Part shown: in pieces, positions 39,917-49,681 of the stretch
How the letters are laid out: each line of letters opens with the position of its first letter
Numbering within the stretch: the stretch's first letter is position 1
NCBI GenBank assembly: GCA_047620505.1
Contig: JBLHKS010000004.1
Span: 1-64,000 of the forward strand
DNA: 64,000 nucleotides
DNA from: JBLHKS01 sp047620505
GTDB taxonomy: Bacteria; Verrucomicrobiota; Verrucomicrobiia; Verrucomicrobiales; DEV007
Direction: 5' to 3'
Translations under genes and position numbers: made by a program
Notes under the pieces: model-generated
What the model was told of the DNA's origin: nothing
Seen by the model: only the letters and a program-made list of their open reading frames with translations
Database searches by the model: none

Positions 39917-40265
39917 ATGATAACGATCGCGAGATTCCAGGTGCCCGAGGACGCCTATCTATTTCGGTCGTTTCTCGCACACAAGGGCATTCCGGCTCAC
40001 GTTTTCGACGATTGCGTCGTACAGACTGCCTGGTATTTAAGCAACGCCGATCGGAGGAGTGAGAGTGAACGTGGGATACGAACATGTTGAGGACGCATTG
40101 CGTGAGTCCTTAGAATATTTCGAGGCGCTGCAATCTGAGCCTATAACGGTTGTGAAATGCTGGCCGCTGGTCCTGATGCTCTCGTTGTGTTTATCAGTGC
40201 CTGTTCTTATCTTTGGGCGGCAATTCGTAGGTGGGGATTACGACTACGAGAACGCGACTGACTGA
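39917..40265 (+). pseudogene. Frameshifted DUF2007-like membrane protein gene
   Basis: The frame from ATG 39917 reads MITIARFQVPEDAYLFRSFL, then HKGIPAHVFDDCVVQTAWYLSNA, the beginning of a DUF2007-like signal-transducing domain. It then runs out of frame. Skipping the single G at 40049 restores IGGVRVNVGYEHVEDALRESLEYFEAL, the expected remainder of that domain, and a membrane helix (VLMLSLCLSVPVLIFG) ending at TGA 40263-40265. SNA-IGGVRV is the typical junction in the family. This is a +1 frameshift, whether real, programmed or a sequencing error. The flanking 39843-39916 and 40266-40432 contain no other supported gene. Confidence 0.6.
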
Positions 40266-40303
40266 TGGAGCGTCTCGCTCGCCGATGAAGCCGAACCGAT
40301 GCG

Positions 40304-40329
40304 GCGGATGCGGAGATCCTTGTCTACGT
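40304..40329 (+). repeat. Dispersed 26-base intergenic repeat, copy A
   Basis: It matches 54334-54359 at all but about four positions (common core TGCGGAGA, then CCTT, then TCTACGT). Both copies lie between genes on the same strand. Confidence 0.45.
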
Positions 40330-40432
40330 TTCCGCTCGAGTTGCCAGATTTCGTTTGGGAAATGTGTAACGATTTCCGCAGTTGCCGCGTCGTCTTTCGG
40401 CAACGAACGGTAATTCGTTTTTGACTCCTGAC

Positions 40433-41089
40433 ATGCGCCTCCTTTTCAAAGCTTCCATCGCACTTGCCGCGCTCTGGGGTGCCGTCATCGGCATCATGTG
40501 GCTCGCGGGCAGTTACGAAGTCACTCCGGAAAAGATCGAGGCTTACGTTGAAGAAAACCCGATCGCCAAAATGGATGATTCGGATGAGCGCGAGGGCCAC
40601 ATTCGCAAGGTGGCCAAAATGGTGAACCAGCTGGACTACGAGGCTCGCGGAAACATGCGGCGGCCGCCTGAGCCGGGGCGCGATCCGTTCTGGCGACATC
40701 TCACGCCTGAGGAGCGGGTTTTGATGATCGAACTGACGATGGGAAATTATTTCGACAACATGATGCGAGCGTTCAACGAGATGGATCCGGACGAACGCGC
40801 GCTCGTGGCTCAGCAGACGATCAAGCGGCTGCGCGAGAACGAACGGATGCGGCCGGACGAGGCGGAACAGCTCGAAGGGAAGGACGGCGCGGAAATGTTC
40901 GAAAAGGTGATGAGCGAGGGGCTTCGGGCTTACTATCAGGGAGCTTCCGCAGATACGAAGATCGACTTCGCGCCCGTGCTCGAGGAACTTCAGACGGTCT
41001 TGCAGGACCCCAGAAGCCGATGGAAACGACAGCAACAAATGAATTACGGGCGAGAGTCGGAAGAACCGGCTTCACGCTCCTCGAACTGA
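40433..41089 (+). CDS. Hypothetical membrane-anchored helical protein
   Basis: From ATG 40433 the product has 218 aa. It has an N-terminal anchor (ASIALAALWGAVIGIMWLAG). A largely helical, charged domain follows (IEAYVEENPIAKMDDSDEREGHIRKVAKMVNQLDYEARG). The phrase FWRHLTPEERVLMIELTMGNYFDNMMRAFNEMDPDERALV suggests a repeated helix-turn-helix-like hairpin without DNA-binding character. No family is recognised. Its last 70 bases overlap the pseudopilin gene in another frame, so the two are probably expressed together. Confidence 0.65.
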   Translation: MRLLFKASIALAALWGAVIGIMWLAGSYEVTPEKIEAYVEENPIAKMDDSDEREGHIRKVAKMVNQLDYEARGNMRRPPEPGRDPFWRHLTPEERVLMIELTMGNYFDNMMRAFNEMDPDERALVAQQTIKRLRENERMRPDEAEQLEGKDGAEMFEKVMSEGLRAYYQGASADTKIDFAPVLEELQTVLQDPRSRWKRQQQMNYGRESEEPASRSSN

Positions 41090-41568
41090 TGGCGGTCATC
41101 ATGATCGTGGCCGTCTTTGCGTCGATTCTTTTCGCGTCGCATCGATATATTTTGAGGCGTGCTCGTGGAGTCGATTGCCAAGGGCATCTCCGCCAGATTC
41201 ACCTCGCGTTGGACGGCTATTTGTCGGATCACAATCTTCAGATTCCGGTTATGCGGGCGACTCGCGCGGACAAATCGGATGGGGTGGAACCGCCGACGAT
41301 GGACGTCCTGCTGGCCCCGTACATCGATAATGTGGCGTCCTTCAAGTGCCCTGCTGATAACGAAGATCATCAGAAGTCCGGCTGCAGTTATTATTGGAAC
41401 AGCTTGCTGAATGGCCAGACTTCCTGGCGGCTGAATTTTCTGACGATCACAGATGAGCCGAAGATTCCGCTTTTTGCGGACAAAGGGCCTTGGCACACGG
41501 GATTCGGTGATCACGTAAACGTGCTTTACGCCGACGGGCATGTGGAGAAGGATTTCCAGTTCTGGTAG
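41020..41568 (+). CDS. Type II/IV pseudopilin-like protein with H-X9-DG C-terminus
   Basis: The product (182 aa) has a prepilin peptidase site (GRTG/FTLLELMAVIMIVAVFASILF) with the conserved Glu at +5. The C-terminal HVNVLYADGHVEKDFQFW is the processing-associated H-X9-DG motif seen in many Verrucomicrobiota and Planctomycetota pseudopilins. Such proteins are secreted or assembled by a type II-like system; isolated copies are abundant in this phylum and their role is unknown. The gene overlaps the preceding one by 70 bases. No pilus assembly genes are nearby. Confidence 0.88.
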   Translation: METTATNELRARVGRTGFTLLELMAVIMIVAVFASILFASHRYILRRARGVDCQGHLRQIHLALDGYLSDHNLQIPVMRATRADKSDGVEPPTMDVLLAPYIDNVASFKCPADNEDHQKSGCSYYWNSLLNGQTSWRLNFLTITDEPKIPLFADKGPWHTGFGDHVNVLYADGHVEKDFQFW

Positions 41569-41573
41569 GCCCG

Positions 41574-42458
41574 ATGATCGATTTCCAATGCGTCAGCAAG
41601 CGGTTTTCCCGCAAGCGTCCGCCAGCTTTGAACGAAGTCAGCTTCGAGGTCAAGGAGGGCGAGATTTTCGGTTTGCTAGGGCACAACGGCGCGGGGAAGA
41701 GCACGGCGTTGGGTGTTCTGTTAGGGCTGGTCCATCCGGATCAGGGCGAAGCGTTCATCAACGGGATTTCCGTTCAGAAACAGCGCGTCAAGGCGATGAG
41801 GAACGTCGGCGCGATCTTCGAATCTCCACGATTTTACGAGTACCTGACCGGTCACCAGAATCTCAAGATTCTCACCGGTTACTCTGGCTTCAAGAACCAG
41901 CAGCTGCTGGCGGAAACGGCTGAATGGTGCGGGATCGCCGATGCCCTTGACCGCAAAGTCGCGACCTACAGCCATGGCATGCGGCAGCGGCTCGCGTTGA
42001 CTCAGGCGCTGCTGCCGCGCCCGAAATTGTTGATGCTCGACGAGCCGACAAACGGGCTGGATCCCGAGGGAATTGCCGAGTTCCGCGAGCAGATTCGGAA
42101 GCTGCGTGACGACTTGGGCATCACCGTTCTGCTGAATTCTCACCTGTTGTCTGAAGTCGAGCAGCTTTGCGATCGGGTCGCGATTCTGAAGGGCGGCTAC
42201 AAAGTTTACGACGGGAAATCCACGGACTTCGCGGGCGAGGCGACTTACCACATCGATGTCGATATTTGGGAAGCGACTCGGCGAATCCTGCGAGGCTTCG
42301 AGGCCACGATTCTCAGTCGCGGCGTGTTCCGACTGCCAGAAGATCGCGACGTGGCCGACCTGGTCGAAATGTTAGTGAAATCAAAGATCCGCATCAGCGA
42401 ACTCCGTCGCGAAAAACGTTCGCTTGAAGAACTTTACCTGGAGGTCAGCAGGCCGTGA
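41574..42458 (+). CDS. ABC-2 type exporter, ATP-binding subunit
   Basis: The product (294 aa) has Walker A GHNGAGKST (36-44), signature YSHGMRQRLALTQAL, Walker B LLMLDEPTNGLDPEG and an H-loop in LNSHLLSEVE. The C-terminal ~70 residues are the extension usual in CcmA/NodI-like exporters. The permease gene begins inside the stop codon (GTGA overlap at 42455-42458), so the two are translationally coupled. The exported substrate is unknown. A palindrome copy is at 41898-41909 (NQQLLAE). Confidence 0.95.
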   Translation: MIDFQCVSKRFSRKRPPALNEVSFEVKEGEIFGLLGHNGAGKSTALGVLLGLVHPDQGEAFINGISVQKQRVKAMRNVGAIFESPRFYEYLTGHQNLKILTGYSGFKNQQLLAETAEWCGIADALDRKVATYSHGMRQRLALTQALLPRPKLLMLDEPTNGLDPEGIAEFREQIRKLRDDLGITVLLNSHLLSEVEQLCDRVAILKGGYKVYDGKSTDFAGEATYHIDVDIWEATRRILRGFEATILSRGVFRLPEDRDVADLVEMLVKSKIRISELRREKRSLEELYLEVSRP

Positions 42459-43300
42459 TTCAGTTTATTCGAATCACTCGAAGCGAGCTCTTCCGGATGT
42501 TCGCGCGGAAGCGGACCTGGATCGGATTCGGCGCGATGATCGTAGTCGATGCTCTGATCCTCACGTTGTTTCACTCCAAGGATGCGCCCGAGCGTCTTGC
42601 CGCCCGGTTAGGGTCGCTCGGCCTGCTTTTCGATTCCTATTTTGGCGGCCTGACGCTCGGGCTTCTCCTGACGGCGACGACGACGTTTTTCTTAGGCTCG
42701 CTCTACCTCGCCCTCGTTTCCGGCGACGTCATCGCCAAGGAATCCGAGGACGGAAATCTGCGAATGGTCCTCTGTCGGCCGGTTTCCCGGCTCAAGCTGC
42801 TCGCGAGCAAATTCGTCGCTGTCTACCTCTATACGATCGGCTTTTTCATCTTCATCGGCGCGATTTCATACGTCGGCGCATCACTTCTTTATGGCTGGGG
42901 CGACGGGTTGGTCGTGATCGTTCCAACGCTGGAATTGACAGCATTTTCGTTTGAAGAAGGACTCTGTCGTTACGGCCTCGGAATTCTCGCTCTCGGACTC
43001 GGCATGACCGTCGTTTCAAGCATCGGCTTTCTCCTTTCTTGCCTGAAAATGAAGCCCGCTGCGGCGACGATTTTAACGATAAGCATCATCTTTATCGATT
43101 TCATCGCCCGGCGATTTCCCTACGTTGAGGAATACGAAAAATATTTCCTAACGACCCAAATCGACGCCTGGCAGCTCTGTTTCCGCTACCACATTCCCTG
43201 GCCGCAGCTGCTGGAGAGCTACGCGCTGCTTTTCGGCGTATCCGTTTCCTGTTTTGTGCTCGGCTGGCTTAGTTTCGAGCGACGAGATCTGAAGGCTTGA
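42455..43300 (+). CDS. ABC-2 type exporter, permease subunit
   Basis: The product (281 aa) has about six membrane segments and starts with the amphipathic FIRITRSELFRMFARKRTWIGFG typical of ABC-2 permeases. Later features include the SGDVIAKESEDGNLRMVLCRPVSRLKLLASKF block, which is the conserved coupling region. It pairs with the ATPase encoded directly upstream. The start is GTG. Confidence 0.92.
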   Translation: MIQFIRITRSELFRMFARKRTWIGFGAMIVVDALILTLFHSKDAPERLAARLGSLGLLFDSYFGGLTLGLLLTATTTFFLGSLYLALVSGDVIAKESEDGNLRMVLCRPVSRLKLLASKFVAVYLYTIGFFIFIGAISYVGASLLYGWGDGLVVIVPTLELTAFSFEEGLCRYGLGILALGLGMTVVSSIGFLLSCLKMKPAAATILTISIIFIDFIARRFPYVEEYEKYFLTTQIDAWQLCFRYHIPWPQLLESYALLFGVSVSCFVLGWLSFERRDLKA

Positions 43301-43399
43301 TCGGCTGCGCGGATTCTGATTCGGAAGTTTCTCGTTTTCAGAGATTCAATTCGCGATTGAACGGCTTGCGAGCGACCGAATCTAAGTGCTCCACGGACT

Positions 43400-43416
43400 T
43401 GGCGAGAATCTCGCCA
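43400..43416. promoter_or_regulatory. Perfect palindrome upstream of the FHA-MoxR gene
   Basis: TGGCGAGA, one central A, TCTCGCCA. It lies 42 bases before the ATG at 43458, where an operator would be expected. No T-run follows, so it is not a terminator. Confidence 0.4.
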
Positions 43417-43457
43417 GGTAATCTGAAAATCATCAATCGATCCGGAAAAAAAATCCC

Positions 43458-44864
<1,407 letters not shown>

Positions 44865-44868
44865 CAGC

Positions 44869-44903
44869 ATTCGAATTTCGGATTTCGAACTTCGAATAAT
44901 TCC
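44869..44903. repeat. 7-base-period array between MoxR and DUF58 genes
   Basis: ATTCGAA, TTTCGGA, TTTCGAA, CTTCGAA and TAATTCC fill the gap between the two genes almost exactly and end at the downstream start codon. Confidence 0.55.
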
Positions 44904-44905
44904 CA

Positions 44906-45895
44906 ATGGCCGTAACCCCCGCCAAATCTTCGCCAGCAGCTGCTGGCACGCCCTCGACGTTAAACAACGACGCCGCCTACACCGAGCTTCTGCCTCCTTC
45001 CCTTCTGGCTTCGGTCGGACGATCCGAGCTTCTCGCCCGGATGAAGAAAGAAGGCGGGATCAGCGGCCGTCACGCGAGCCCTCACAAAGGCTTCTCGGTC
45101 GAATTTGCCGAGCACCGGCAGTATGCGCAAGGCGACGATCTTCGGGATCTGGACTGGCGGGTCTACGGCAAGCTCGACAAATTTTACATCAAGCAATACA
45201 TCGAGGAAACCAACCTCCGCGCCACGATCATTGTGGATGCGTCAGGCTCGATGAACTACGTCGGTGATGAAGCGGCCGAGTTTGAAGGGAAGAAACTCAG
45301 CAAGTTCGAATACGCTCGTTACCTCGCCGCTGCGCTGACCTATTTATTGATTCGCCAGCAGGACGCCGTCGGCCTCGTAACGTTTGATCATGAGATCCGG
45401 AAATACATCCGCGCCGCGAGCAAGCCGAGCCAAGTTCGCCAGATTCTTGAGGAGCTTCATGGGACAAAGCCCGGCGAAGACACAGCAGCTGCTGAAGTTT
45501 TTCACGACATCGCCGAGCGGATCAACCGGCGCGGTCTCGTCATCATCATCAGCGATCTGTTCGACGATGGTGAAAAAATCAAAGAGGCGTTGCACCACTT
45601 TCAGTATCGGAATCACGAGCTCGTGGTTTTCCACGTGATGGCAGAGGAAGAGCTGACCTTTCCGTTTAAAAAGTTCACGAATTTCCGGAACCTCGAGGAA
45701 CTCAGCCGCAACGTGAAAGTCGATCCGCTTGCGCTCAAGGCGCAGTATCTCGATCGCGTGAAGTCGTTTATCGATACGATCGAGAAAGCCTGCGGCCAGA
45801 TGAAGGCCGACTACGTTCCGGTCAACACGAAGAACCAGGTAGCTGACTCGCTCAACGCCTACCTGTCGCGGCGGCGCGAAATGACGAAGATCTGA
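44906..45895 (+). CDS. DUF58 domain protein (vWA-like partner of MoxR)
   Basis: The product (329 aa) has the DUF58 signature HRQYAQGDDLRDLDWRVYGKLDKFYIKQYIEETNLRA and a vWA-like metal site VDASGSMNYVG. It further contains GLVIIISDLFDDGE. An Ala-rich N-terminus carries one palindrome copy (44934-44945), and a second copy (45483-45494) encodes TAAAEVF. DUF58 proteins accompany MoxR ATPases in operons linked to envelope stress and polymer export. The BatA/BatB-like genes normally downstream are missing here; the next gene is on the opposite strand. Confidence 0.94.
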   Translation: MAVTPAKSSPAAAGTPSTLNNDAAYTELLPPSLLASVGRSELLARMKKEGGISGRHASPHKGFSVEFAEHRQYAQGDDLRDLDWRVYGKLDKFYIKQYIEETNLRATIIVDASGSMNYVGDEAAEFEGKKLSKFEYARYLAAALTYLLIRQQDAVGLVTFDHEIRKYIRAASKPSQVRQILEELHGTKPGEDTAAAEVFHDIAERINRRGLVIIISDLFDDGEKIKEALHHFQYRNHELVVFHVMAEEELTFPFKKFTNFRNLEELSRNVKVDPLALKAQYLDRVKSFIDTIEKACGQMKADYVPVNTKNQVADSLNAYLSRRREMTKI

Positions 45896-45904
45896 GGCGA
45901 GTCG

Positions 45905-46855
45905 TTACTCCAACGGAAGGCGGTAGGCGGTAGGCGGTAGGCGGTAGGCGGCTGCGGCGTTTTTCCAGTAGTAAAGTTCGCGGGCTTCCTGCCCCTTTGC
46001 GCTGATGAATCGATCGACCAGGTCGAGGTAGCTTGCGTAGCTGCCAGTGCGTTTCGTGACTGGCCAGTTGCTTCCATAGATGAGGCGCTCTTTTCCGAAG
46101 CTCTTCCATAACACTTCGAGAATCGCTTCGTAGTGATCGAGATCCTGAGGCGCGGGCTGCGGAATCGAGCGCTGGTAGAGCCCCGAAATTTTGCACGAAA
46201 CGTTCTTGTTGGCGGCGAGGCGCTCGACAGCCGCGATCCATTTCGGACTGGCCGGTTTACCGTCGAAATCGTATCCGAGGCAGTGGTTGACGACGATGCG
46301 AAGACTCGGAATTTCGCGTGCGACGGCGTCGATTGTTTCGATGCCCGGGATGCCGCCGCTGTTGGTCAGGTAGTCCATGGTCAGGTCGGCCTTCGCGAGG
46401 GCGCGGAGGTTCTTGAGGACGCGGTCGTTGGAAAAATCGATCGGATCAGGTCCGCGCGGCCGCACGCCGACGAAGCGTTTGTCCTGCTTGAGCCGCAGCA
46501 GCTGCTGGGCGAAGTCCGCGCGGTTGACGTCGATATTTCCGACCAGGCCGACGTAGAATTCGTCGCCCTTGACCAGATCGAGGACCCACTTGTTGTCCTC
46601 AAGGTGGTTGCTCGCCTCGACTATGACCACGCCGGTTACGCCAGCGGCTTTGGCGACTTTCGAATATTCGGCTGGCAGATGCGGTTTGAAGAGAACGGTG
46701 TCGTCCTTCGGCGGCCACGACATTTCGACATCGCGAGTGGTGTCGTAGAGGTGAATGTGAGTGTCGATGAGGTGCTTGACTGGCTTTAGATCTTCAGCAG
46801 CAGCTGGAAGCGCGCCGAGGGAAAGCGCGAGGATGAAGGAAAGGATTCGAGTCAT
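45905..46855 (-). CDS. Exported amidohydrolase (TIM-barrel, amidohydrolase_2-like)
   Basis: The product (316 aa) has a signal peptide (MTRILSFILALSLGALPAAAE). The metal-site motif LIDTHIHLYD follows, with later metal or catalytic residues in VVNHCLGYDF and YGSNWPVT. It resembles L-fuconolactonase and L-rhamnono-lactonase-type hydrolases of the amidohydrolase_2 family, which here would act outside the cytoplasm. The last ~16 residues (AAAYRLPPTAYRLPLE) are encoded by a heptanucleotide tandem repeat and look appended. One palindrome copy is at 46496-46507. Confidence 0.85.
   Translation of the reverse strand: MTRILSFILALSLGALPAAAEDLKPVKHLIDTHIHLYDTTRDVEMSWPPKDDTVLFKPHLPAEYSKVAKAAGVTGVVIVEASNHLEDNKWVLDLVKGDEFYVGLVGNIDVNRADFAQQLLRLKQDKRFVGVRPRGPDPIDFSNDRVLKNLRALAKADLTMDYLTNSGGIPGIETIDAVAREIPSLRIVVNHCLGYDFDGKPASPKWIAAVERLAANKNVSCKISGLYQRSIPQPAPQDLDHYEAILEVLWKSFGKERLIYGSNWPVTKRTGSYASYLDLVDRFISAKGQEARELYYWKNAAAAYRLPPTAYRLPLE
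45919..45951. repeat. Exact heptanucleotide tandem repeat (GGCGGTA, four full units plus partial)
   Basis: This is the most regular of the 7-base arrays. It lies in the last codons of the amidohydrolase gene. Since 7 is not a multiple of 3, loss or gain of one unit would change the C-terminal frame and stop. Confidence 0.9.
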
Positions 46856-46896
46856 GATTCTAGTGGGATTTGATTAAGATAGTATATAAGTCGTTA

Positions 46897-48213
46897 CTAC
46901 AACAACTCCTCGATAACAGAACCCGTCGGGAGCATTTGCATCGGCCGTCCTTGAGCCGAGAACTCAGCTTTCGGGTTTAGACCGAGAACATGGTAGATCG
47001 TAGCTGCGAAATCGGAGATGGAAACGGGCCGCTCTGTGGGAGCCGCGCCATATTTGTCACTGGCACCGATCACTCTGCCGGTTTGCACGCCTCCGCCGCC
47101 CATCGTTACACTGAAACAGTTACCCCAGTGGTCGCGTCCGGGGCCGCGCTTATCTTTATTATTTAGCTTCGGCGTCCGCCCGAATTCGCCTGCCGTGATC
47201 ACGAGCGTCGTGTCCAGCAAGCCGCGATCATCGAGATCGTTCAACAGAGCAGAATAGCTGTTATCGTAAATTGGCATCTGCTGGTCTAAATGAGGGAAAA
47301 TTCCCCAGTGATGATCCCAGGCGTAGATTCCCGTATCGACGTAGCCCTGGATAGTAACGAATCTAACACCTGCCTCAACTAGTCGGCGGGCTAGAAGCAT
47401 TCCTTGCCCGACGGTGTTTCGCCCATATTCATCTCGAAGCTTGTCGGGTTCCTTGGACAAAGCGAATGCCTCTTTTGCCTGGCGCGAAGTCGACAAACTG
47501 AGAGCTTGCTCTAGAAACGCGTCATGCTCACCGGCGATTTCGAGCTGCTTTTCCCGACTCGCCTGGAATCGATCCAGCGATCGAAGCAGCGTCTCGCGAC
47601 CCTCCATTCGGGAATCACTTACGCCTTCAGCCGGGTCAAATGAGGTTACGGAAAAATCCGATGAATTGGGATCCTGATCGAGCAGGTAGGGATCGTGGGA
47701 ACGACCGAGGAAACCGGCATATCCCGGCGCGCTGTAGCGCGGATGCTTCATGTCTCCGATGTGCACGAACGGAGGGACGGGTGCCCGCTGTTGCTGCTGC
47801 TGGCTGAGAACTGCGCCAATCCCCGGCGCTTGCAGATCTTTGTTAAGCGGGCTGCCGCACATGATTTCCACATCGCCCTTGCCATGGTCGGAGCGGAACG
47901 ATTGCATCGAGCGGATCAACGAAAACTTGTCCGCACAGCCGCGAAGTTTCGGCAGATGCTCACACAAATGTAGGCCGGGAATGTTTGTTGGAGCTGGCTT
48001 GTATTTCCCGCGAATCTCAGCCGGCGCGTCTGGCTTCATGTCGAACATGTCGATGTGACTCGCGCCGCCTTGCAGAAACATAAAAATCACGTTGATCTGT
48101 TTGTTCCCGCGACCGGATGCTTCGTTCGCCAGAACCTCGGACAGCAAAAGTCCTAGAGGAGAGATCGCCCCGATTGAAAGGCTTCCCAAATTGAAGAATG
48201 CTCGACGGTCCAT
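46897..48213 (-). CDS. DUF1501 family exported protein
   Basis: ATG 48213 gives MDRRAFFNLGSLSIGAISPLG, a Tat-like signal. DUF1501 landmarks are NVIFMFLQGGASHIDMFDMKPDAP, RSMQSFRSDHGKGD, RRLVEAGVRFVTIQG, WDHHWGIFPHLDQQ and LVITAGEFGRTPKLN; the length (438 aa) is usual. A run of five Gln (LSQQQQQRAP) is present near the middle. As in the other DUF1501 gene of this window, no heme-containing DUF1549/DUF1553 partner is adjacent. Codon usage is visibly less GC-biased than in neighbours, and the gene lacks the 12-bp palindrome, so acquisition from another source is possible. Confidence 0.92.
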   Translation of the reverse strand: MDRRAFFNLGSLSIGAISPLGLLLSEVLANEASGRGNKQINVIFMFLQGGASHIDMFDMKPDAPAEIRGKYKPAPTNIPGLHLCEHLPKLRGCADKFSLIRSMQSFRSDHGKGDVEIMCGSPLNKDLQAPGIGAVLSQQQQQRAPVPPFVHIGDMKHPRYSAPGYAGFLGRSHDPYLLDQDPNSSDFSVTSFDPAEGVSDSRMEGRETLLRSLDRFQASREKQLEIAGEHDAFLEQALSLSTSRQAKEAFALSKEPDKLRDEYGRNTVGQGMLLARRLVEAGVRFVTIQGYVDTGIYAWDHHWGIFPHLDQQMPIYDNSYSALLNDLDDRGLLDTTLVITAGEFGRTPKLNNKDKRGPGRDHWGNCFSVTMGGGGVQTGRVIGASDKYGAAPTERPVSISDFAATIYHVLGLNPKAEFSAQGRPMQMLPTGSVIEELL

Positions 48214-48323
48214 TTCCGAAACTCTGGACACGGGGCCGCTCTTGCTCAAACCGCTATTTCAGGAATTACGCAACGAGTGCCGAATCTCCGGCCGGATCCA
48301 GTCGAAAATCGATCCGAACGGCA

Positions 48324-48361
48324 CAAAAAAAGAGGGGCGGCGACTCGCGCGCACCCCTCTT
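48324..48361 (-). terminator. Intrinsic terminator after the 48394-48804 gene
   Basis: On the - strand AAGAGGGG, a 16-base loop and CCCCTCTT are followed by a run of T (A at 48325-48331 on the + strand). It lies 33 bases beyond the stop of the small membrane protein gene. Confidence 0.85.
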
Positions 48362-48393
48362 AAGGAAAGTCAGTTTTTCCGAATCGCTCAGAA

Positions 48394-48804
48394 TCAGTGA
48401 CCGCCATGACCGCCGTGAGGCATGGCCAGGTCGCGTCGAGCGGTTGAGATCGTGATGGTGAATCCGGCGATAATGTCGACCAGCGAAAGCAGCATCAGGA
48501 TGAAAAACGTCGCGGTTCCGCACTGCTCCACAAGGATGAACTCAAGGAGAAATACGAGGAAAACGAAGAGTGAAAAGACGTGTTCGATCACAGAGCCAAC
48601 GTGCGTTCGAGTCGACTTGAACAGCTCGATGTAAAGAATGACGACGCTGAAGATCAGAATGAGGTCATTCCAGGAAATCGGGCAAGAAGTTTTCGGCAAC
48701 GGGATCGAAAATCGGATCGTTTTGAGTTCGACTCCGGAAAAGACGAGAACGTTGAAGAGTATCAGGCTGAGAATGAGCCAAGGAACCTGGCCGATGATTT
48801 TCAT
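48394..48804 (-). CDS. Small four-helix membrane protein with His-rich tail
   Basis: The product (136 aa) has hydrophobic segments at about 8-25, 46-62, 74-93 and 97-118, and ends ARRDLAMPHGGHGGH. This could bind metal or simply be flexible. The arrangement (VVILYIELFKSTRTHVGSVIEHVFSLFVFLVFLLEFILV) recalls small integral proteins of unknown function found in several phyla. It has its own terminator and no close operon partner. Confidence 0.7.
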   Translation of the reverse strand: MKIIGQVPWLILSLILFNVLVFSGVELKTIRFSIPLPKTSCPISWNDLILIFSVVILYIELFKSTRTHVGSVIEHVFSLFVFLVFLLEFILVEQCGTATFFILMLLSLVDIIAGFTITISTARRDLAMPHGGHGGH

Positions 48805-48875
48805 AATATAAGTGTGAGTGGTGGTTTTTTAAGTTTCCGCATCATCCGGCATCCCTCAGATGCATCAAGCGGAAA

Positions 48876-49532
48876 TCAGCCGAGCAAATTCAGCAGCTGC
48901 TGGGGGTGATCGAGCAGCGTTTTCGCGCCGTTTTCCTCAAGCTCAGCGCGTTCGCGGAAGCCCCAGAGGACTCCGACCGCGTGGAATCCGGCGGCGTTCG
49001 CGGTTTGCATGTCGACGCTCGTGTCGCCGACGTAGAGACAGCTCGCCGGGGAGACTCCGAGGTGCTCGGCGATCTCCAGAGCACCAGTCGGGTCCGGTTT
49101 TTTCGGGACGCCGTCGCGCATGCCGAGAATGATTTCCCACGGCCAGCCGCCGATCAATTCGGTGATGCACTGGAGCGTCGCGTCGTGCGGTTTGTTCGAA
49201 AGCACGGCGAGTTTCAAGCCGCGGGCGACGAGTTCGTCGAGCATTTCGGGAATTCCGTCGTAGGGCCGGGTTTTCGCGTTCCAGCGCCTTGCGTAGATTT
49301 CTCGGTAGACGGCCATGCAATCGGAAATCGCGGGCTCGACGCGGGCCTCTTCCGGGAGAATCCGCTCCATCAAAACGCGAACGCCGTCGCCGACAAAAAT
49401 GCGGTAAGCGTCGGTCGGGTGCGTCGGGAAACCCTGAGTTTCGAGCATCTCGTTGCCGGAATCGGCGAGGTCTTCGAGGGTGTCGAGCAGGGTTCCGTCG
49501 AGGTCAAAAATGGCGGCTTTGAAATCAGGCAT
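48876..49532 (-). CDS. gph: HAD-family phosphatase, phosphoglycolate phosphatase-like
   Basis: From ATG 49532 the product has 218 aa. The nucleophile motif is FDLDGTLLDT (motif I), motif II LAVLSNK, and motifs III/IV KKPDPTGALEIAEHLGVSPASCLYVGDTSVDMQTANAAG. This pattern, with a helical cap of about 65 residues, is that of the Gph/PGP branch, which removes 2-phosphoglycolate formed during DNA repair or oxygenation. Other HAD substrates cannot be excluded. The C-terminus HPQQLLNLLG is encoded by a palindrome copy (48891-48902). Confidence 0.88.
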   Translation of the reverse strand: MPDFKAAIFDLDGTLLDTLEDLADSGNEMLETQGFPTHPTDAYRIFVGDGVRVLMERILPEEARVEPAISDCMAVYREIYARRWNAKTRPYDGIPEMLDELVARGLKLAVLSNKPHDATLQCITELIGGWPWEIILGMRDGVPKKPDPTGALEIAEHLGVSPASCLYVGDTSVDMQTANAAGFHAVGVLWGFRERAELEENGAKTLLDHPQQLLNLLG

Positions 49533-49609
49533 GGTGTTTTGTTTGGCGGGCAAGCAGGCCGACGACTGGTAGGCGACTGGAAGGCGGATTCAAGCAGATC
49601 CTGGAGACA

Positions 49610-49668
49610 CGCTAATTTTTTAGCGTTTGTGTTTGCGCTAAGTTTTCAGATGCGCTAAAAACTTAGCG
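49610..49668. promoter_or_regulatory. Probable BlaI operator with repeated CGCTAA half-sites
   Basis: Two dyads are present: CGCTAA-4-TTAGCG (49610-49625), and CGCTAAGTTTT (49636-49646) paired with its exact complement AAAACTTAGCG (49658-49668). A further CGCTAA at 49653 brings the total to five half-sites. They lie 55-110 bases before the BlaI gene and are the expected place for autoregulation. Confidence 0.7.
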
Positions 49669-49681
49669 TGAGCAAGAATGC

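Noticed and set aside
40231..40413. Cysteine-rich 60-codon frame (CGGCGDPC)
   Set aside because: It overlaps the end of the frameshifted gene and the dispersed repeat, has no ribosome binding site, and is probably accidental.
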